DNA of 64,000 nucleotides from Herbaspirillum sp. SJZ107 (GTDB taxonomy: Bacteria > Pseudomonadota > Gammaproteobacteria > Burkholderiales > Burkholderiaceae_D), in assembly GCF_006715485.1 (NCBI RefSeq), contig NZ_VFNH01000001.1, forward strand, positions 620,001 to 684,000. The letters run 5' to 3'. The notes under the pieces are model-generated. The model ran no database searches, had not been told where the DNA came from, and worked only from the letters and a program-made list of their open reading frames with translations. Made by a program: the position numbers and the translations under genes. Position 1 is the stretch's first letter; every line of letters starts with the position of its first letter. Shown here one piece after another: positions 20,234 to 29,390 of this stretch.

Positions 20234-20632
20234 TTATTCTGCGACCCTGCCCCGCAACGCCTTGATCTTCCCCGCCCGCACCTTGCCCTCCACCCGGCGG
20301 CGCTGCGACCCCAGGGTCGGCCGCGTCGCCTTGCGCGCCTTCGCCACGGAACTCGCCTGATCGACCAGTTCCTGCAGCCGCCGCAAGGCATCTTCCTTGT
20401 TGCGCTCCAGGCTGCGCGACTCCTGCGCCTTGATCACCACCACGCCGTCGCGCGTGATGCGGCCATCGTGCAGGGCCAGCAGCCGTTCCTTGACGGCGTC
20501 CGGCAGCGACGAGGCCTTGACGTCGAAGCGCGCATGCACCGCGCAGGAGACCTTGTTGACGTTCTGCCCGCCCGGCCCCTGTGCCCGGATCGCGATGAAC
20601 TCGACTTCCAGCGGATGGATGGCGGCGCTCAT
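20234..20632 (-). CDS. arfB: Alternative ribosome-rescue factor ArfB (YaeJ)
   Basis: A 132-residue codon-independent peptidyl-tRNA hydrolase that frees stalled ribosomes. The catalytic GGQ motif is at residues 21-23 within GPGGQNVNK, as in ICT1/YaeJ. The Lys/Arg-rich C-terminal tail (about 98-130), which enters the empty mRNA channel, is present, separating it from RF1/RF2. ATG 20632 overlaps the stop of the upstream esterase gene by four bases. Confidence 0.95.
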   Translation of the reverse strand: MSAAIHPLEVEFIAIRAQGPGGQNVNKVSCAVHARFDVKASSLPDAVKERLLALHDGRITRDGVVVIKAQESRSLERNKEDALRRLQELVDQASSVAKARKATRPTLGSQRRRVEGKVRAGKIKALRGRVAE

Positions 20633-21612
20633 GGTTTCACCGATGCCCGCTTGTCGCGGAAGAAGATCCAGGCTTCTTCGGCCAGGTCGACGTCGCGGTT
20701 CATGTTGCCGACCAGCTTGCGCAGCCACCACGGCAGGTCGTCGTTCCTGGAGGCGGGCACGTGGCCGCCGCCGTCGATGCGCAGGAATTCGACCTGTACC
20801 CGCGCCGGGTCGTGGCCCCAGACGTAGCGCACGGCGGACGTGGGATCGGCCGACTGCAGGTGCGGGATGCGGAAGGATTGCGCCGCTTCCGGAAAGCCGG
20901 CCAGGCGGCGCCAGACCGCCACCGATTCCTCGGCGCCGATGCCGGAGCCGCGTTCGCGCAGCACCCAGTTGCCGACCGTGCCGCCGCCATAGGGCATGAC
21001 CGGGTCGGCGGTGCCGTGCGACACGAATACCGACACCGGCGTGATCGGTGCCTTGCAGCGGCTCTGGGCCGGCATCAGGGCGCTCTGCACGCCGATCGCG
21101 GCCAGCCGCGGCGCCAGTTCGATGGCCAGGCGGTAGGCCATGGCGCCGCCGTTGGAACTGCCGAACACGTAGATGCGCTCCGGGTCGGCGCCGAGACGCG
21201 CGATGGCAGTGTCGATCAGCTCGGCAATGAAGCCGACGTCGTCGGTGGTGGCATTGGTGGTGGCGTCGGCCCGGCAATCGTTCCAGGCGCGCTTGCCGTT
21301 GCGCGTCTTGCTGCCGTCGGGCGCGATCAGCATCACGCGCTCGCGCTCGGCGAGGCGGATCCAGTCTTCGGAGCGGTAGCCGGCGATCGAATCCATGCCG
21401 ATCATCATCTCGGCGTTGGAACCGTTGCCATGCAACAGGATGACGAGCGGGCGGTTGCTGCGCGCCAGTTTATCCGGCTGCACCACGAGGTAGTGGCGCA
21501 CGCCCTCGGGCCGCGTCAGGCTGAACTCGTCGATCGTCGATGCGTGCGCAGCCGGCACTGCGGCCAGCATGCAGGCTGCCAGCGCGGCTGCGCCCGCCAT
21601 CCGTACGTTCAT
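20629..21612 (-). CDS. Secreted PHB-depolymerase/feruloyl-esterase-like alpha/beta hydrolase (LpqC type)
   Basis: 327 residues with a signal peptide (about 1-24). HGNGSNAEMM supplies the oxyanion region and GSSNG at 151-155 is the nucleophile elbow (Ser153). The family includes extracellular polyhydroxybutyrate depolymerases and feruloyl esterases; without a substrate-binding domain this is probably a small-ester or oligomer hydrolase. ATG 21612 was chosen for the signal peptide and an AGGTGG site upstream. Translationally coupled to arfB. Confidence 0.88.
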   Translation of the reverse strand: MNVRMAGAAALAACMLAAVPAAHASTIDEFSLTRPEGVRHYLVVQPDKLARSNRPLVILLHGNGSNAEMMIGMDSIAGYRSEDWIRLAERERVMLIAPDGSKTRNGKRAWNDCRADATTNATTDDVGFIAELIDTAIARLGADPERIYVFGSSNGGAMAYRLAIELAPRLAAIGVQSALMPAQSRCKAPITPVSVFVSHGTADPVMPYGGGTVGNWVLRERGSGIGAEESVAVWRRLAGFPEAAQSFRIPHLQSADPTSAVRYVWGHDPARVQVEFLRIDGGGHVPASRNDDLPWWLRKLVGNMNRDVDLAEEAWIFFRDKRASVKP

Positions 21613-21705
21613 ATGCCACCTTTCTTTTCTACAAGCAGCACATGGTGGCACAATGTTTCCAACTTGTCATGTTGCGCACGCGCGAACGGGCACCGGCGCT
21701 GCGGG

Positions 21706-22110
21706 TTACATGCCGCTCGGCGCCACCGGATTGCTGCCGCCGACAACTGCCTTGTCGACGAAATACGAGGTTTCGCCGAAGCAGCTGGTCGGGATGCCGA
21801 CGTGCTGCGAATAGCTGAGCTGTACGCGCTGGCCCATGGCCGACTGCAGCTGGCGCACCACGGCGTCGTCACGCACCGTGAACGCGAAGCGCTCGGGGAT
21901 GGCCCCCGGCATGCTCGACAGCAGGATCTCGCCTTCCCAGGTCTTGCACAGCCAGCCCTTCTTCGACAGCTTCTGCAGGTAGCCGGCACGTTCGCCTTCG
22001 GAATACGACCAGTTCAGCACGGTCCAGACATACAGCGCGCACAGCGCAGCTGCGATCACGAGGATGGAAGCGATGATGAGGCCGGGACGGCGCGGGCGGG
22101 TGATCGGCAT
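21706..22110 (-). CDS. Hypothetical single-pass membrane protein
   Basis: 134 residues. An N-terminal membrane helix (about 10-32) follows a basic start (RPRRP), so the rest faces the periplasm. The periplasmic part has two conserved-looking Cys residues (in LCKTWEG and PTSCFGE) that could form a disulfide. No catalytic motif seen. The reading frame continues upstream, but that part overlaps the terminator of terD, so ATG 22110 is preferred. Resembles small conserved envelope proteins of betaproteobacteria; function unknown. Confidence 0.75.
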   Translation of the reverse strand: MPITRPRRPGLIIASILVIAAALCALYVWTVLNWSYSEGERAGYLQKLSKKGWLCKTWEGEILLSSMPGAIPERFAFTVRDDAVVRQLQSAMGQRVQLSYSQHVGIPTSCFGETSYFVDKAVVGGSNPVAPSGM

Positions 22111-22152
22111 GGTCGTTTTCGAATTCGATGATGGGAATAGCTGTAAGGACAA

Positions 22153-22190
22153 CAAGGGCGCGCCCATCATTACCGATGGGCGCGCCCTTG
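22153..22190 (-). terminator. Strong hairpin terminator after terD
   Basis: A perfect 16-bp inverted repeat (22153-22168 with 22175-22190, 6-base loop) lies 33 bases past the terD stop. On the minus strand the stem is followed by TTGTTGTCCTT, moderately U-rich. Confidence 0.75.
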
Positions 22191-22222
22191 TCAAAAGAAT
22201 CAGCCGGTAAAGTGCAGCCGAT

Positions 22223-22798
22223 TTACACGTTGACGCCGAACGAGCGCGCCAGCGGCCCCAGACCGCCGTTGTAGCCCTGGCCGACGGCGCGGAATTTCCA
22301 CTCGCTGCCATAGCGGTAGAGTTCGCCGAAGATCATCGCAGTCTCGGTCGAGCTGTCCTCGGACAGGTCGTAGCGCGCGATCTCGCGTTCGCCGTCGGCG
22401 TTCAGGCAGCGGATGAAGGCGCGGCTGACCTGGCCGAAGCTCTGGCGGCGCTGGTCGGCTTCGTGGATGGTGACTGCGAACACGACTTTCTCGACGTCGG
22501 CCGGCACCCGGGTCAGGTCGATCTGCAGGCGCTCGTCGTCGCCTTCGCCCTGGCCGGTGCGGTTGTCGCCGGTGTGCTTGACCGAGCCGTCGGTCGAGGT
22601 CAGGTTGTTATAGAAGATGAAGTCGGCGTCGCCGCGCACCTTGCCGTCACCGCGCAGCAAAAAGGCGCTGCCGTCGAGGTCGAAGGTGGCGCCGTCGGTC
22701 GCGCGCGGATCCCAGCCCAGGCCGATGATGACCTTTTTCAAGTTCGGATCTTCCTTGGACAGGTTGACGTTGCCGCCTTTTTGCAAACTGATTGCCAT
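22223..22798 (-). CDS. terD: TerD-family calcium-binding stress protein
   Basis: 191 residues, standard TerD/TerZ length. The paired calcium-site motif [13 protein letters not shown] is present, as are the N-terminal [12 protein letters not shown] and the GWDPRATDG signatures. TerD proteins are cytosolic and associated with tellurite and general stress resistance together with TerC-type membrane proteins. Here it lies 32 bases downstream of a TerC-like DUF475 gene on the same strand, a minimal two-gene ter-like unit. terA, terB and terZ are absent from the window. Confidence 0.94.
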   Translation of the reverse strand: MAISLQKGGNVNLSKEDPNLKKVIIGLGWDPRATDGATFDLDGSAFLLRGDGKVRGDADFIFYNNLTSTDGSVKHTGDNRTGQGEGDDERLQIDLTRVPADVEKVVFAVTIHEADQRRQSFGQVSRAFIRCLNADGEREIARYDLSEDSSTETAMIFGELYRYGSEWKFRAVGQGYNGGLGPLARSFGVNV

Positions 22799-22830
22799 CT
22801 CGATTCCTTTCAGGTGTTATGGGTTGCGGC

Positions 22831-23868
22831 TCAGGTGCCCTGCAGTGCCTCGCGCCGTTTCCAGCGCACCGACGACCACAGCGATACCAAAATGAAGGCC
22901 ACGCCGGACAAGCCGGTGAACCATTCGGGGATATGGTACTCGACACTGGCGAACATGATCAGGGCCAGGATACCGATCGCATAATGGGCGCCGTGCTCGA
23001 GGAAGACGAATTGTTCCAGCGTGCCCTTGTGCACCAGGAAGACCGTCAGCGAACGCACGAACATGGCGCCGATGGCCAGGCCGAGCATGATGATGACGAC
23101 GTCCTTGGTGATCGCGAAGGCGCCGATCACGCCGTCGAAGCTGAACGACGCGTCCAGCACTTCCAGATACAGGAAGCCGCCGATACTGCCCTGGGAGATG
23201 ATCTTGCCCACCGATGGATCGGATTCCTCCTCTTCGAGCAGTCCGCTGAACCAGTTGACGCCGACATACACGAGCACGCCGATGACGCCGGCCATCAGCA
23301 CCGCCAGCTTGCGCTCTTCGGGCATCAGGCTCATGCAGCCGAACACGGCCAGCAAGGTCAGCAGGATGGCCAGGCCTTCGCTGCCGTACTTGCCGATCTT
23401 TTCTTCGATCCAGCCCAGCCAGTGAAGTTCCTTTTCTTCATCGAACAGGAAGTTGAGGAAGACCAGCAGCAGGAAGGCGCCGCCGAAGGACGCCACTTCG
23501 GCATGCTTGGAAGTCAGGTTGCGCGCATACTCGTCGGGGCTGTTGACCGCCATGTGCCAGACGTCGACCAGCCCGAGTCCGGTCGCGATCGAGACGATCA
23601 GCAGGGGGAACAGCAGGCGCATGCCGAACACGGCGACCACGATGCCGACCGTCAGGAACAGCTTGCGCCAGAAATCGTTCCAGTTGCGCAGCACGGAGGC
23701 ATTCACCACGGCGTTGTCGAAGGAGAGCGAGACTTCGAGCACACCGAGCACGGCGGCGATCCACAGCGCCTGCAGCAGCCCGGCGCTGCCCCCGTGGTCG
23801 TATCCCCACCATGCCGCCAGCGCCAGCAGGATTGCCGTGACCACGAACGACAGCTTGAAATGTTGCAT
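22831..23868 (-). CDS. DUF475 integral membrane protein (TerC superfamily)
   Basis: 345 residues with about nine membrane helices. The two acidic intramembrane signatures of the TerC superfamily are seen: SLSFDNAVVNASVL (about 49-62) and ASFSFDGVIGAFAIT (about 220-234), which in this clan are linked to metal-ion transport. A cytoplasmic acidic loop (FDEEKEL; LLEEEESDPS) lies between them. ATG 23868 has AAGGAG upstream. Cotranscribed with terD. Confidence 0.92.
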   Translation of the reverse strand: MQHFKLSFVVTAILLALAAWWGYDHGGSAGLLQALWIAAVLGVLEVSLSFDNAVVNASVLRNWNDFWRKLFLTVGIVVAVFGMRLLFPLLIVSIATGLGLVDVWHMAVNSPDEYARNLTSKHAEVASFGGAFLLLVFLNFLFDEEKELHWLGWIEEKIGKYGSEGLAILLTLLAVFGCMSLMPEERKLAVLMAGVIGVLVYVGVNWFSGLLEEEESDPSVGKIISQGSIGGFLYLEVLDASFSFDGVIGAFAITKDVVIIMLGLAIGAMFVRSLTVFLVHKGTLEQFVFLEHGAHYAIGILALIMFASVEYHIPEWFTGLSGVAFILVSLWSSVRWKRREALQGT

Positions 23869-24014
23869 CCAATAACTCCTTGTCTGAAATACCACACTGG
23901 ACTGCAGTTTAACCGCAACTCCGGCCACGGCGGCGCATCGGATGTCGCCGTAGGCAAGGGCTTCTGCGATAATTCCGCCCGGAATTGCCTCTGTACTAAT
24001 TAACTGGATAACAC

Positions 24015-24434
24015 ATGGACCTGACATATCTGCTGACCCCCGTGCTGACCTGGCTGGTGGTCGGCCCGATCAAATTCCTGATCAACAGCGCGCGCCAGCG
24101 CCGCTGGGCTTTCGACCTGGTCGGCAACGGCGGCTTTCCGAGCAACCACAGCGCCACCGTCACCAGCATGGCGACCCTGATCGCCCTGCGCGAAGGCATG
24201 GGCCACCCGGCCTTCGGCGTCGCCGTGACCCTCTGCTTCATCGTGATGATCGACGCCAACAACCTGCGCCGGCACGTGGGGCGCCAGGCCGCGGCGATCA
24301 ACCGCCTGGCGGCCGGCCAGGCCGAACACAAGACCCTGCGCGAGCGCATGGGGCATACCCTGGTGGAGATCGGCGGCGGCATCGTGACCGGCATCCTGAT
24401 GGGTAACCTGGTCTACCACCTGTTCGTCAAGTAA
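24015..24434 (+). CDS. Divergent PAP2 family membrane protein (DUF212/YuiD)
   Basis: 139 residues with about three to four membrane segments. GGFPSNHSATVTS and MIDANNLRRHVGRQA match the divergent PAP2 (acid phosphatase/vanadium-haloperoxidase related) family. The second motif lacks the classical catalytic SxxxHxxxD arrangement of true PAP2 lipid phosphatases. Substrate unknown. It is divergent from the DUF475 gene. Confidence 0.9.
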   Translation: MDLTYLLTPVLTWLVVGPIKFLINSARQRRWAFDLVGNGGFPSNHSATVTSMATLIALREGMGHPAFGVAVTLCFIVMIDANNLRRHVGRQAAAINRLAAGQAEHKTLRERMGHTLVEIGGGIVTGILMGNLVYHLFVK

Positions 24435-24441
24435 TCCCGGC

Positions 24442-24473
24442 GCGGGCGTTTGTCGCGCATTTCAAACGCCCGC
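24442..24473 (+). terminator. Hairpin after the divergent-PAP2 gene
   Basis: A perfect 10-bp GC-rich inverted repeat (24442-24451 with 24464-24473) begins eight bases past the stop. No U-run follows, so termination efficiency is uncertain. Confidence 0.45.
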
Positions 24474-24537
24474 AGCCGCAGCTCATCCCCAAAATCCGCA
24501 GTTCATCCCACGATTTCCACGGTTTGCCTGACCGTGA

Positions 24538-24566
24538 TTGACGCTCAAGTCGGCCTCGCCGATACT
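24538..24566 (+). promoter_or_regulatory. Putative sigma-70 promoter of the RND efflux operon
   Basis: TTGACG (24538-24543) is followed after exactly 17 bases by GATACT (24561-24566), five and four of six consensus matches. It lies about 67 bases upstream of the membrane-fusion-protein start, leaving a leader of roughly 60 bases. Confidence 0.55.
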
Positions 24567-24632
24567 GCCCGCTGGCTTTTTGTATCCAACTATTCCAATA
24601 AATAACGAGTCCAATTCTCGGGAGATCCACCA

Positions 24633-25766
24633 ATGCTGCGCAAAACCCTGATCGTCCTTGCCCTTGCCTCGGCGCTGTCTGCCTGCGGCAAACCCGGTGC
24701 GGACGCCGCCAAGCCCGATGCCGCCAAGCCGGTCCAGTTGCTGGTGTCCGCGGAAGACGTATTGACGGTGCAGAGCGATGCGCTCGCATCCGGCCCGGTG
24801 ATCACCGGCTCGATCCAGCCGGAACGCAAGGCCGACCTGCGTGCCGAAGTCTCGGCCGTCGTGCTGCAGGTGCTGAAGGAAAACGGCGACCCGGTCAAGC
24901 GCGGCGACGTGCTGGTCAAGCTCGACGAAACCTCGATCCGCGACAGCCTGCTGTCGGCCGAGGAATCGCTGCGCGCCGCCACCCAGGCGCTCGACCAGTC
25001 GCAGCGCGCGCTGGAGCGCTCCAAGACGCTGCGGGCGTCCGGCATGACCTCGGCGCAAGCGCTGGACGATGCCGAAGTGCGCCGCAATTCGGCCCAGAGC
25101 GAAGTCTCGGCGGCGCGCGCGCGCCTGGCGACGGCACGCCAGCAGGTCGGCCGCACCGTGGTGCGCGCGCCCTTCGACGGCATCGTGTCCGACCGCAAGG
25201 TGTCGAACGGCGACACCGCCTCCATCGGCAAGGAACTCCTGAAGGTGATCGACCCGACCAGCATGCGCTTCGAAGGCCAGGTCTCGGCCGACAAGATCGC
25301 GTCGGTGAAGGTCGGCCAGCCGGTCCTGTTCCGCGTCAATGGTTACGGCGAGCAGCAGTTCAGCGGCGCCGTGCGCCGCATCGACCCGTCGGCCAACGAC
25401 GTCACGCGCCAGGTCGAGGTGCTGGTCGGCTTCGCCGGCGGCAACCAGCCGCGCGTGGCCGGCCTGTACGCGGAAGGGCGCATCGATGCCGAGGTGGCGG
25501 ACGCGCTGACCCTGCCGGAAAGCGCGATGGTGAGGAACGGCGACAAGACCTATGCCTGGAAGGTCAAGGGCAATGCCCTGGTCAAGGCCGACCTCGGCGT
25601 GGGCGCGCGCGACCCGCGTACCGGCAATTTCGAGATCCGCAACGGCTTGGCGGCCGGCGACACCGTGCTGCGCCATCCGGGCTCGAACCTGAAGGATGGC
25701 CAGAAGGTCGAGATGGCGGCGGCCAAAGTCGCCAGCGCCGGCAACGGCGCTGCCCAGGGTAAATAA
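24633..25766 (+). CDS. RND efflux periplasmic adaptor lipoprotein (HlyD/AcrA family)
   Basis: 377 residues. A type II signal with lipobox LSAC (Cys18) anchors it in the inner membrane. The barrel-sandwich hybrid and alpha-helical hairpin run from about 50-190 (QSQRALERSKTLRASGMTSAQ region), with the RAPFDGIVS lipoyl motif, followed by beta-barrel and membrane-proximal domains. It bridges the downstream RND pump to an outer-membrane channel not encoded here. The gene is 14 bases upstream of the pump gene. Confidence 0.94.
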   Translation: MLRKTLIVLALASALSACGKPGADAAKPDAAKPVQLLVSAEDVLTVQSDALASGPVITGSIQPERKADLRAEVSAVVLQVLKENGDPVKRGDVLVKLDETSIRDSLLSAEESLRAATQALDQSQRALERSKTLRASGMTSAQALDDAEVRRNSAQSEVSAARARLATARQQVGRTVVRAPFDGIVSDRKVSNGDTASIGKELLKVIDPTSMRFEGQVSADKIASVKVGQPVLFRVNGYGEQQFSGAVRRIDPSANDVTRQVEVLVGFAGGNQPRVAGLYAEGRIDAEVADALTLPESAMVRNGDKTYAWKVKGNALVKADLGVGARDPRTGNFEIRNGLAAGDTVLRHPGSNLKDGQKVEMAAAKVASAGNGAAQGK

Positions 25767-25780
25767 AGGATAGCGCCGCC

Positions 25781-28700
25781 ATGTTCCTGTCCAATTTCAG
25801 TGTCAAGAAGCCGATCGCCACGCTCGTGCTGATCATCGGCATGATGTGCATGGGCCTGATCGCGCTCAGCCACCTGCGCGTGAACCAAAACCCGGACGTC
25901 GAGATCCCGATCATCGTGGTCAACGTGCCGTATCCGGGGGCGTCGCCGGAAACCAACGAACGCGAGATCATCGAGCGTCTCGAAAAGCAGATGCAGGCGA
26001 TCACCGGCGTTACCGAGGTCAATTCCTACGGTAACGAAGGCAGCACGACCATCGTCCTGCAGTTCGACTTCAAGCGCAACCTGATCGAAGCCTCGGACGA
26101 CGTGCGCAACGCCATCGCCTCGGTGCGCTACAAGCTGCCGATCGAGATGCGCGAACCGATCCTGCAGCGGGTCGACCCGTCCTCGCAGCCGATCATGAAC
26201 CTGTCGCTGTCGTCGAGCGGCCAGAGCCTGGCCGAGATTTCGCGCCTGGCCGAGGACCAGCTGGCCGATCGCTTCCGCGCCATCGACGGCGTCGCCAACG
26301 TGCAGGTCAACGGTTCGCTGCGGCGCGAGCTGTCGGTGCTGCTGCACGCGGCAAAATTGCGTGAGTACAATGTGTCGGTCAGCGAGGTCACCAATGCCCT
26401 GAGCCGCCAGAATACCAATGCGCCGGTGGGCAAGGTACGCAGCGAGCTGGACGAGAAGGGCATCCGCCTGGTCGGCCGCATCGAACATCCGCAGGACTTT
26501 TCCCAGATCGTGGTCAAGCGCAACGGCGACACCATCGTGCGCCTGAACCAGGTGGCCGACGTCAAGGATGGCTTCGGCGACATCAACAGCGTGTCCATGC
26601 GCAGCGGCAAGCCGAACGTCGGTATCCAGATCATCCGCTCGCGCGAAGCGTCCACGGTTTCGATCGCCAAGAAGACCCGCGAGATGGTCGCTGAGATCCA
26701 GAAGGAACTGCCTGCAGGCACCAAGCTGGAAATCACCCGCGACGGCGGCGACGAAGCCCAGCGCAGCCTGAACAACGTGATCGAATCGCTGGTGCTGGGC
26801 GCCGGCCTGACCATTTTCGTGGTCTATGCCTTCCTGAATTCCTGGCGCTCGACCCTGATCACGGCGCTGTCGCTGCCGACCTCGGTGATGGCCGCCTTCA
26901 TCGCGGTCTGGCTGTGCGGCTTCACGCTCAACTTCATGACCCTGCTCGGGCTGTCGCTGGCGATCGGCGTGCTGATCGACGACGCCATCGTGGTGCGCGA
27001 AAACATCGTGCGCCACATGGAAAACGGCGCGGACCGCCGCACCGCCGCCCTCGAGGGTACCGCCGAGATCGGCATGGCGGTGGCCTCGACCACCTTCTCG
27101 ATCATGGCCGTGTTCATTCCGGTGGCCTTCATGCCCGGCATTTCGGGCGAATGGTTCCGTCCGTTCGCGCTGACCGTGGCCTGCTCGGTGATCGTGTCGC
27201 TGTTCATCTCGTTCACGCTCGACCCGATGCTGTCGGCCTACTGGGGCGACCCGCCAGGCCACCACAATGCGCCGAAGAAGGGCATCGAGAAAGTGCTGGC
27301 GCGCTTCAACACCTGGTTCGACCACCAGGCCGACCGCTACGGCCGCGTGATCGCCTGGGCGCTGCACCACCGCCGCTGGATGGCCGTGATCGCCCTCGGC
27401 AGCCTGGTCGCGGCGCTGGCCCTGCACGTGAACTTCGGCGGCTCGGCCTTCCTGCCGAAGATGGACGCCGGCCAGCTGGCGATCGAGGTGCGCACCCCGG
27501 CTTCGTCCTCGGTCGGCTATGCCAAGCTGAAGATGGAAGAGGCGGCCGCGCTGGCCCGCACCCTGCCGGAAGCCAAGGAAACCAACAGCAGCATCCAGTC
27601 GAGCGGCGGCCGCATCTACGTCGACATCGGCAAGCGCGCCGAACGCAAGCGCAGCGCCGCCGAGATCGCGGTCGAGCTGCGCCAGAAGATTGCGCGCCTG
27701 GTGGGTGCCGAGTACGTGGTCATGGATGAACTCAACGGCAACGGCAAGCCGGTGCAGATCGAGTTCACGGGGCCCGACACGCGCAAGCTGATGGAACTCA
27801 CCAGCGCCTACATGGACAAGCTGCGCCAGGTACCGGGCGCGGTCGACGTCACCCTGTCCCAGCAGGATCCGAAGGACGAGCTGCAGATCGAACTCGACCG
27901 CGGCCTGTCGAACATGATGGGCATTTCGGTTGGCGACGCCGCCACCGCGCTGCGCGTGGCCTTTGCCGGCATCGAGGTCGGCGACTGGGTCGACCCGACC
28001 GGCGAGACCCGCGACGTGGCGGTGCGCCTGGCGCCGGAAGACCGCGTCGGCACCGAGAACATCGAACGCCTGCCGATCGCCGTCACCGGCACCAACGCCA
28101 TGGTCCCGCTCGACCAGATCGCGAAGATCACGATGGGCAAGGGGCCGTCGGCGATCGAGCACAAGGACGGCAAGCGCGTGATCACGGTCTCGGCCAACGT
28201 GCAGGGCCGCTCGAACGGCGAAGTGACGAAAGACGCCATGGAGCTGGCCAAGTCGATGGACTTCCCGCCGGGCTACGGCCTGTCGCTGGGCGGCGCCGGC
28301 AAGGACCAGGCCGAGCTGTTCCAGCAGATGACGATCGCGCTGGTATCGGGCATCGGCCTGATGTACCTGATCCTGGTGATGCAGTTCGGTTCCTTCACCG
28401 CGCCGCTGGGCGTGATGATGTCGCTGCCGCTGTCGCTGATCGGCGTGGTGGTGGCCCTGCTGCTGACCCACGGCACCCTCAACCTGATGAGCTTCATCGG
28501 CATCATCATGCTGATGGGCCTGGTGGCCAAGAACGCGATCCTGCTGCTGGATGCGGCGCGTTCGCGCGAGGCCGTGACCAAGGCGGAGCTGCTGGCGGAC
28601 GAAGCCGCGCGCGAGCTCGAGAAGGCCATGGCCGTCACGCCATCGCTGGATCCGGCCGAGTTCATGAAGGAATGGGGCACGCGTGCGTTGACGCTCGAGG

Positions 28701-29110
28701 AGCGTAACCGGCTGCGCGAGGAAGCGCTGATGGAAGCCGGACGTGCGCGACTGCGCCCGATCCTGATGACCACGTTTGCGCTGATTGCAGGCATGTTCCC
28801 GGTGGCGCTGGCGATGGGCGATTCCGGTCAGTTCTACCAGCCGCTGGCGATCGCCATCATCGGCGGGACCATCACCTCGACCCTGCTGACCCTGCTCGTC
28901 GTGCCGACCTTCTATGACAGCATCGAGGTTGCGCGCGACCGCATGGGGGCGAAGTTCCAGCGCCGCGCGGCGCGTCTCACGCCCGCGCCGGCCTTCGTGT
29001 TGACCTTCGTCGAAGCGATCCTGACCTTGACCTTCGGGCGCCTGTTGTTCCGCCTGGTCATGCGGGCGGGCCGCTTCATTTTCCGCCGTGAGCGTCCGGC
29101 GGCCGCATGA
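25781..29110 (+). CDS. RND efflux inner-membrane transporter (AcrB/HAE1 type)
   Basis: 1109 residues, slightly longer than typical AcrB. It has twelve predicted membrane helices and two large periplasmic loops. The TM4 proton-relay signature GVLIDDAIVVRENI and the N-terminal VKKPIATLVLIIGMM are present. It is a proton-driven multidrug or small-molecule exporter. An extra charged segment of about 45 residues (about 927-975) is inserted in the cytoplasmic loop between the last-but-two helices, just before the GRARLRPILMT motif. No TolC-type gene and no adjacent TetR or two-component regulator are present. Confidence 0.95.
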   Translation: MFLSNFSVKKPIATLVLIIGMMCMGLIALSHLRVNQNPDVEIPIIVVNVPYPGASPETNEREIIERLEKQMQAITGVTEVNSYGNEGSTTIVLQFDFKRNLIEASDDVRNAIASVRYKLPIEMREPILQRVDPSSQPIMNLSLSSSGQSLAEISRLAEDQLADRFRAIDGVANVQVNGSLRRELSVLLHAAKLREYNVSVSEVTNALSRQNTNAPVGKVRSELDEKGIRLVGRIEHPQDFSQIVVKRNGDTIVRLNQVADVKDGFGDINSVSMRSGKPNVGIQIIRSREASTVSIAKKTREMVAEIQKELPAGTKLEITRDGGDEAQRSLNNVIESLVLGAGLTIFVVYAFLNSWRSTLITALSLPTSVMAAFIAVWLCGFTLNFMTLLGLSLAIGVLIDDAIVVRENIVRHMENGADRRTAALEGTAEIGMAVASTTFSIMAVFIPVAFMPGISGEWFRPFALTVACSVIVSLFISFTLDPMLSAYWGDPPGHHNAPKKGIEKVLARFNTWFDHQADRYGRVIAWALHHRRWMAVIALGSLVAALALHVNFGGSAFLPKMDAGQLAIEVRTPASSSVGYAKLKMEEAAALARTLPEAKETNSSIQSSGGRIYVDIGKRAERKRSAAEIAVELRQKIARLVGAEYVVMDELNGNGKPVQIEFTGPDTRKLMELTSAYMDKLRQVPGAVDVTLSQQDPKDELQIELDRGLSNMMGISVGDAATALRVAFAGIEVGDWVDPTGETRDVAVRLAPEDRVGTENIERLPIAVTGTNAMVPLDQIAKITMGKGPSAIEHKDGKRVITVSANVQGRSNGEVTKDAMELAKSMDFPPGYGLSLGGAGKDQAELFQQMTIALVSGIGLMYLILVMQFGSFTAPLGVMMSLPLSLIGVVVALLLTHGTLNLMSFIGIIMLMGLVAKNAILLLDAARSREAVTKAELLADEAARELEKAMAVTPSLDPAEFMKEWGTRALTLEERNRLREEALMEAGRARLRPILMTTFALIAGMFPVALAMGDSGQFYQPLAIAIIGGTITSTLLTLLVVPTFYDSIEVARDRMGAKFQRRAARLTPAPAFVLTFVEAILTLTFGRLLFRLVMRAGRFIFRRERPAAA

Positions 29111-29164
29111 TGGAAGAGGGCAGGAAGGCGGAGCGCCGGCGCGGCGCATAGCCGGGCACATATA

Positions 29165-29197
29165 AAAAGGGCCTGCGTGTTGAACGCAGGCCCTTTT
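29165..29197 (+). terminator. Rho-independent terminator of the RND operon
   Basis: A perfect 14-bp stem (29165-29178 with 29184-29197, loop GTTGA) ends in TTTTCTTT on plus and is preceded by an A-run, so it can also work for the opposite strand. Confidence 0.85.
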
Positions 29198-29390
29198 CTT
29201 TATGAAGCGCCGCCGAGGCGGCATGCACTAGGGCCGCATCTGCCGCGCCCAGTGCATGCAGTAAGGGCGAGGACGCAATCTGTCATGGCGCAGCACGACC
29301 GTTGCCAGCTAAACGGCTGGCAAAGCCGCTGCGGCTGGCAAAGCCGCTGCAAAGGGTCGCGATGGACCCTTTGCCGATGCGCCATGGCGA
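29198..29390. other. Intergenic stretch with short repeats
   Basis: No gene seen. It holds a 9-bp inverted repeat (29222-29230 with 29252-29260), a tandem pair of a GGCTGGCAAAGCCGCTGC unit around 29315-29350, and a small AAAGGGTC/GACCCTTT-type hairpin (about 29351-29372). The last could end transcription of the lipoprotein gene on the minus strand. Confidence 0.4.

Noticed and set aside
25550-29224. 1224-codon open frame opposite the RND pump and adaptor
   Set aside because: It spans two well-identified genes on the other strand and has only shadow composition.
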